From NCBI GenBank assembly GCA_024741835.1, contig JAENRP010000071.1, positions 70,504 through 134,503 on the forward strand: a DNA stretch of 64,000 bases, in the 5' to 3' direction. The DNA comes from Diplocarpon mali. Taxonomy: Eukaryota > Ascomycota > Leotiomycetes > Helotiales > Drepanopezizaceae. This document shows, one piece after another, positions 59,261 through 64,000 of the stretch; position 1 is the stretch's first letter; each line of letters starts with the position of its first letter. The translations under genes were made by a program, and so were the position numbers. Below the pieces are notes generated by a model that saw only the letters and a program-made list of their open reading frames with translations, had not been told where the DNA came from and did no database searches.

Positions 59261-59430
59261 GGAATGTCACGTGGGCAGCCGGTGGGAGGTCAGATGGATG
59301 GGTGTCACGTGGGGAGCCAGTGGGAAGTCAGATAGATGGTGTGTCACGTGGGCAGCCGGCGTGAGGTCAGATAGATGGGGCGTCACGTGGCAGCCGACGT
59401 AAGGTCAGATAGATGGGAATATCACGTCGC
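59261..59430. repeat. 39-bp tandem array carrying GTCACGTG boxes
   Basis: Four units and part of a fifth. The box TCACGTGG occurs at 59267, 59305, 59344 and 59383, and a decayed TCACGTC at 59422 (spacing 38-39). Each unit continues with GCAGCCGG-like sequence and GGTCAGATAGATGG. CACGTG is the bHLH E-box core, and RTCACRTG is the Cbf1/CDEI site in yeasts. Confidence 0.9.
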
Positions 59431-60720
59431 CGGCGCGAGAGTCAGAGCCGACCAAGCGACTCCCCCCGGCCTCTGAGAACCACTCCGGACGACGGCTCGC
59501 CAGCCTGCGCACGCCGACCGAGTGCCGGGCCACGAGGGTCCGGCCCGCGACCGCCGGCCCGCGCCACGACACGACCGGCTCTCGCGGACAGCCGCGCGGC
59601 CGGGAAAGCAACGAGGCCGACGCGGACTCGAGGGCCAGACTCCATCTCCACACCCTCCACCCTCCACCCTCCAAGCTGGGGGTCCCTGGATAGCCGCGCA
59701 TCGGTCGTAGCATCGTCTGGCCGCCGGTCCGCCCCCTCGCGCGCGCGCCGGGCCCGGACGAGGCTCGGGGCGACGGGAGCGTGATATTCCCCGAGAGCGA
59801 GCATCGTAGCTCCGCGAGCAGCTGGTGGGTTGTCGCAGCAGGTCGCGGGCCCGGATGGCCGGTGGCGCAACGCGAGGAGACGCACCTCGCCATCGCAGCT
59901 GTAGAGAAGCCCCCACACGTCGAAGCGTCGGCGCGTATCTCTTGTACGAGGCAAAGGCCCCAGACGACGACACCACCGTCGCGGAGAGCGCGACCGCGAA
60001 AGAGCATCGACACCTCCGCCGCTTGCTTGGCCTCGAGGAAACAGGGTGGACAATCTCCTCGGAAGACAAGGGCTGCGATAGACCCGCGCCGCTCTACCAC
60101 AGTAGAGTTGGGAGAAGAGAGCGATTCTAGACCAAGGCTACGGGAAACACGGGAACAAGGGGAACAAGGCGAGAAACTCTGCCCTTCGCCTCCCCCCGTC
60201 CCCCCCCTCCGCCGCATCCGCACCCGCTTCCGCCTCTGCTTCCGCCTCCGTCAAGAACCCCCGGTAAGATCAGCCGACCTACCCATCTACCCACCTACCC
60301 ACCTTCTCACATTCCCACCCACATACCCACCCGACCTCCTCCCGCTCGCGATCCCCTTCCGCGCCTCTCGTTTTCCGAGCGCGGTAGCGGCGGACATCGC
60401 CCAGGGGCAGGAGATCCACCGAGCACGAGGGGTCGCCATTCGGACCTCGGGGGCGACGGGCGGGGCGAGCGAGGTCAAGCGCGTAGGGAGATGGTCAAGG
60501 AAGACCTGGGAATATCTGGGACCCGATTTTCGTCGTTTTTTTTTTATGGTTCTGATGGCCCCACCCCCCCCCCACACGGTGACACGCATCAGACAGCCTT
60601 CCGGCTACTCGGCTTCGTGCATTGGATTGGCAAAAGCATATCCCATCCCTCCGTTCCCCTGTCGTCGCAACCGATCTGGTGGCTGGCTTTCGTTCCCCGG
60701 TCCTAGACGAGAAGGAAAGA
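59431..60720. other. GC-rich region, no convincing gene
   Basis: Very GC-rich, so long open frames occur in four or more frames at once (for example plus 59781-60767 and minus 59405-60223). None shows a domain, signal peptide or sensible composition. CT-rich CCCACCTACCCACC-type simple repeats lie near 60270-60340. Confidence 0.5.
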
Positions 60721-60960
60721 ATGGAATGGAAAAGTGGATAGATGACTCAAGAATAAACCACAGATAAAGTAGGTGAGGAAGAGAGTACTTGAGTCAATAA
60801 GCAAGTAGGTGAGGTTCAGTGGATGAAGTCAAGTAAACAAATAAGGAAATAAAAATGATGCTCACCAGCTAGAACCCATATGAAAAAAAAAAACCAAGTA
60901 AAAAATAACAAATTTTAAAGAATAAACAAGTTAAAGATAAAATAAATACTTCTATAGGTT
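60721..60960 (+). repeat. Purine-rich simple sequence
   Basis: Plus strand is strongly A/G-biased (GAATGGAATGGAAAAGTGG, AAGTAGGTGAGGAAGAG, later AAAAAAAAAAACC and AATAAACAAG). The motif AAGTAGGTGAGG recurs at about 60768 and 60804. No gene. Confidence 0.65.
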
Positions 60961-63124
60961 GATAGATACATAGAATCGAGGGCACGGCGGTGAAGTGCGT
61001 CCCGGTCCCACAACGGAGCCCCTGGACACTTGTTCGAACTACCTCCACCTGATAATCGTTGCAACCTGCACACAGTAGAAACCAATCAACAAGAAAAAAG
61101 ATCAGACTACTCCCAGACTCGACCTTACCCGAGCCGCGAGGGCGCCCTCGTTTTCTTCCTATAATCACGCTCGATTGGCAAGGAAAAGGCTCTGATGCTC
61201 GACAGACTGGGGATATGACACTGACCCGCCGTACCGCGATGAAGCTCAAGCGCTCAGAAACTGCCCTGTGGGTAGATAACACGAGGCGGAAGAGACAAAA
61301 TCGGGTCCATGTCAGCCCAGCTTCCGGTCGAGCGACTATACACCCCTCGTGGCCTGCCAGGATGCCGGTCAGAAACACGCATTCGTCGCACAAGAATGAC
61401 ATTACATCTCAAGCTCCGCGCCCGGATCCACTAACGCACCCATAAACACCAAGTACAAACCCCCAGTCTTCTGCTTTCTCCACTTGACCAAGCTGCCCCA
61501 GACAAGGTCTTTCATCGCAGAACAACCCCTGACTCCCGTCTCGTCAGACAAAGAGAGGCTCAGCCGCCTCCTGCCCTCGGCTCGTAGAGCGCTGTGTATG
61601 TTGATATCACGATCCCTGAAATGCCAAGGCTGGAAACCAGTCAGCTCCAAATACAACCAGATGACAAGTACAAAAGATGTTGCGCAATGGAATAGGAATC
61701 AATCTTTACGTGCAAGCAAGCCCAGAGGAGAGCAGCAGGGCGGAACCGAACTCCGTGGGGAATTTCCAAGTGGCTGTCGACTTTTTCAAGCGTGGGAGAT
61801 GGAAAGCGTGCGGAAAACAAATTCTGGTGGTCAGAACGGGGGCGCAAAGGAAAGAACATCCCACCATGCCTGTTGGCCTCACGACATGGTTGATGGCTAG
61901 TCCCATGGCTAGGCGTAGACCGTTGGATACGCCTGGATCCCACCATGATAGATGAACGTGGTATCTTCGCCAAGTTCTTGTATCCGCGGCAACAGATGAA
62001 TTGAGCTGAAAATAATGTTTGCTGCAAAACCCCGATCCCGTGGCCTGGTGTCTCTTCTACGGTCGGAATGATGTACTTGCGTTTGTACCTCTCCACTCGT
62101 CTCAAGCCGAACAAATCTGTAGCTCAGGCAGTCGAGAAAAAAGCCAGGGTCGTCTAGTTAATGGTTCGCTCAAGAGCAAGCGCGCGACGCTCAAGCTGAG
62201 GTGGTCCAGGGTCTTGGAAGATTCCCATGGGCCACAAAACACATCAGCTCTCCTAGACAGTCGATCCGGGTTCAGTCCAGGGTCCTTACCGCGGAATCAC
62301 TGTACCTGGAAAAAAACAAAAGAATATCATTGTCCTGTGAGTCAGCATCCAGCCGGCCAAGGAAAATCCCATCGGTATGTCCACGAGCAAAGGAGCAGAT
62401 TTGTTGAACAGATTTCCTGCGGGCTAGCGCCTGCGAGCATGCATGGAGATAATTACAAGCTCCTCTCATCCTGCTGCCTGGTGCGCTGCAATCAAGCTTG
62501 ATCAATATCAGAATACCCACCCGACAGCGGGGGTGAAAATAGAGCATCCCATCGGTCGGTCCCATGGCAGCAATTAATCCAAAGCAGCAGGTTTTGAGGG
62601 TATCCTGACCATGGATGGGGGGAAAAAAAAAAGAAGAAAAAAAGAAACCAAGAGCGCCCCAACGGCCTGTACAGTGCGATCACTAACGCAGTACAGTAAT
62701 AACCGTGCGAATTCGTACCATCCAATGCTCCTCCGTAATCCTGGTTCGTAAAGACATCATAGGCATCCTAATGGCTCATTCATCTCCTCTGGTGGATCTT
62801 GAGCGTAAAGCGTGTATCGATCCAGTGCTGACAAGTCACGCACAGAACAGGGCAGAAGTTCCACCTGGTGCACGACACACCTTCATAACATCTGGAAAGT
62901 CCTGGGAAAAGTGCAATCTCATGACCGATCAAGGTCTGATCAAACACACGGCAGAATGCCCCTCCAAATAGGTCTGGTTCCATGATGACTAGGCACGTGT
63001 CCGGGCCGGGAAAATTCCAGGTATCAGGAATTCCAGAAAAAGAAGCTAATGAAAAGGCCAACATTGCAGGGTGGCGGCGGTCCCCCATGATGCGGAATGC
63101 AGAGGCAGAGCCCAACGGAGTGTG
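60961..63124. other. Gene-free 2.2 kb stretch
   Basis: No recognised gene. Open frames on both strands have no family features. An A-rich run with interspersed G lies near 62620-62650. It contains the 3' region of the RfeG-like gene. Confidence 0.45.
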
Positions 63125-63958
63125 CTAACGACGGCCGCTACGGTGGTGCCTGTCACGGACATCTGGCTCCCTCTCCCGCTCTCGCCTGGACGAGGTATTG
63201 GACGTGGCTGGAAAATTTGAAGCCGACGGCGGTTGGCTGTACCCTGTTTCCTGGTATTGACGACTATTGTCGTAGGGATCCTGGGTTTCATACGAGGCAC
63301 TTGGCACGGGAAGGACTAAAAAGTTAGATAGCATTCTCTCCCGATCAGACCGTCAAGAAATTGGTGGACTGTTGTACGCACCCTGCCCACGACCGTAGTA
63401 TGGATCGCTCGGCTGTGTAGCATAACCTTGCTGCTGCATTGATTGTGGCACAGCTGGGCCTGGCTGACCCGAATAGCCATAACTCCGGGAGTCTGACTGC
63501 TGATGTGTTGGTGAGGGCGCGTACTGGTTGCTCCTTGGAACATTTACTCCCGGTTGGACGACAGGCACACGCGAACGCTGGTCAGCTACCAAATCAGCAC
63601 CGGCGACGTAGTAGTTATCCTGAACGGCATAGCCTGGCTGAGCAAACCCTCCCGAGGCCGGCTGGCCGTAGGACTGTTGTTGGTACTGAGGCCCACTATC
63701 GTATACTCCCTGTGGTCCCGGGATGGCAGCCGACGGATATCCTGGATTGGATGCTGGCACTTGCTCCGTGGGTCCATAGTATTGCCTGGACTGATGTGTG
63801 GTGGAATCACGATAGCCCACTATAGGCGCGTTAGATTTCCGAGCTAAATCCTCCGAGTCTCGCGCAGAGATACCATTGGAAGGTTGTCCTCTCGAAGCAG
63901 TAGCTCTCCGCTCAGCTTCCCATCGATCGGAATCTGCCTTGAGATCTGCGATCATTGC
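63125..63958 (-). CDS. RfeG-like transcription factor, C-terminal part (5' end outside window)
   Basis: Partial gene, model complement(join(63125..63299, 63379..>63958)). The first exon in view starts at a TCAG acceptor at 63959, so coding continues through an intron toward the window edge. It begins AMIADLKADSDRWEAERRA, a block I recall from fungal proteins named RfeG. The remainder is low-complexity: Gln/Tyr/Pro-rich segments (QSRQYYGPTEQVPASNPGYP, QYQQQSYGQPASGGFAQPGY) and an Arg/Glu-rich end (SRREREREPDVRDRHH). The 78-base intron has a GTACAA donor and joins YGRGQGA to ASYETQDPYDN. The named function is by family only; the conserved N-terminal region is not in the window. Confidence 0.72.
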
Positions 63959-64000
63959 CTGATGTTTGAACGATTAGCGAGTGTCCCGGACACGGTACCT

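Noticed and set aside
59405..60767. Overlapping open frames of 200-330 codons on both strands
   Set aside because: They lie in very GC-rich DNA where stops are rare, several frames are open at once, and none has a domain, signal peptide or natural composition.
1..64000. tRNA, 5S or other rRNA genes
   Set aside because: I looked by eye for B-box and 5S-type sequence and found no convincing cloverleaf. A tRNAscan-SE and Infernal run would be decisive.

Overview
The window reads as nuclear DNA of a filamentous ascomycete (Pezizomycotina). Coding genes are broken by short GT-AG introns (about 40-95 bases), proteins are fungal in type (Vps34, Rom2-type RhoGEF, Pfa5, RfeG-like, Bot1/mS45), and no bacterial operon structure is present. 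A helotialean/leotiomycete origin is a guess from the feel of the proteins, not something I can prove. An assembly gap of 184 N lies at 31450-31633.

Layout. 0-4.8 kb: a secreted M28 peptidase homologue whose metal site looks broken, then VPS34 on the minus strand. 5.2-9 kb: NSE4 (SMC5/6 kleisin) and mitochondrial PDH E1-beta. 10.8-13 kb: a divergent pair, a CCDC97-type protein and a tyrosine/dual-specificity phosphatase. 13.4-13.7 kb: a deleted Tc1/mariner element. 13.9-17.4 kb: the mitoribosomal protein Bot1/mS45 and NC2-beta (Dr1). 19.3-22.2 kb: mitochondrial 2-enoyl thioester reductase, a 9-bp minisatellite and a conserved proline-rich protein. 24.2-25 kb: a frameshifted methyltransferase relic. 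25.9-30.2 kb: mitochondrial GatA and a secreted metallophosphatase. 33-38.4 kb: V-ATPase proteolipid and a Rom2-type RhoGEF, divergent. 41-42.8 kb: an unknown membrane protein divergent from PRP38. 43.7-44.4 kb: an uncertain hypothetical gene. 44.5-50.1 kb: gene-poor. 50.2-54.8 kb: palmitoyltransferase PFA5 and a secreted 5'-nucleotidase, tail to tail. 54.8-63.1 kb: gene-poor and repeat-rich, with tandem arrays and a second Tc1/mariner relic. 63.1 kb to the end: the 3' part of an RfeG-like gene.

The genes are mostly housekeeping and do not form an obvious cluster. Several share themes: mitochondria (PDB1, mS45, MECR, GatA), endomembrane and vacuole (VPS34, V-ATPase, PFA5), and nucleus (NSE4, Dr1, PRP38). 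I found no new defence, secondary-metabolism or mobile system. The most interesting items are a probable 5-nt microexon in the 5'-nucleotidase, active-site or zinc-site losses in the M28 and DHHC proteins, two Tc1/mariner deletion derivatives that each keep the transposase C-terminus, and a tandem array of GTCACGTG boxes. Exon joins were made by hand: reading frame and family similarity support them, but no transcript data or search was available.
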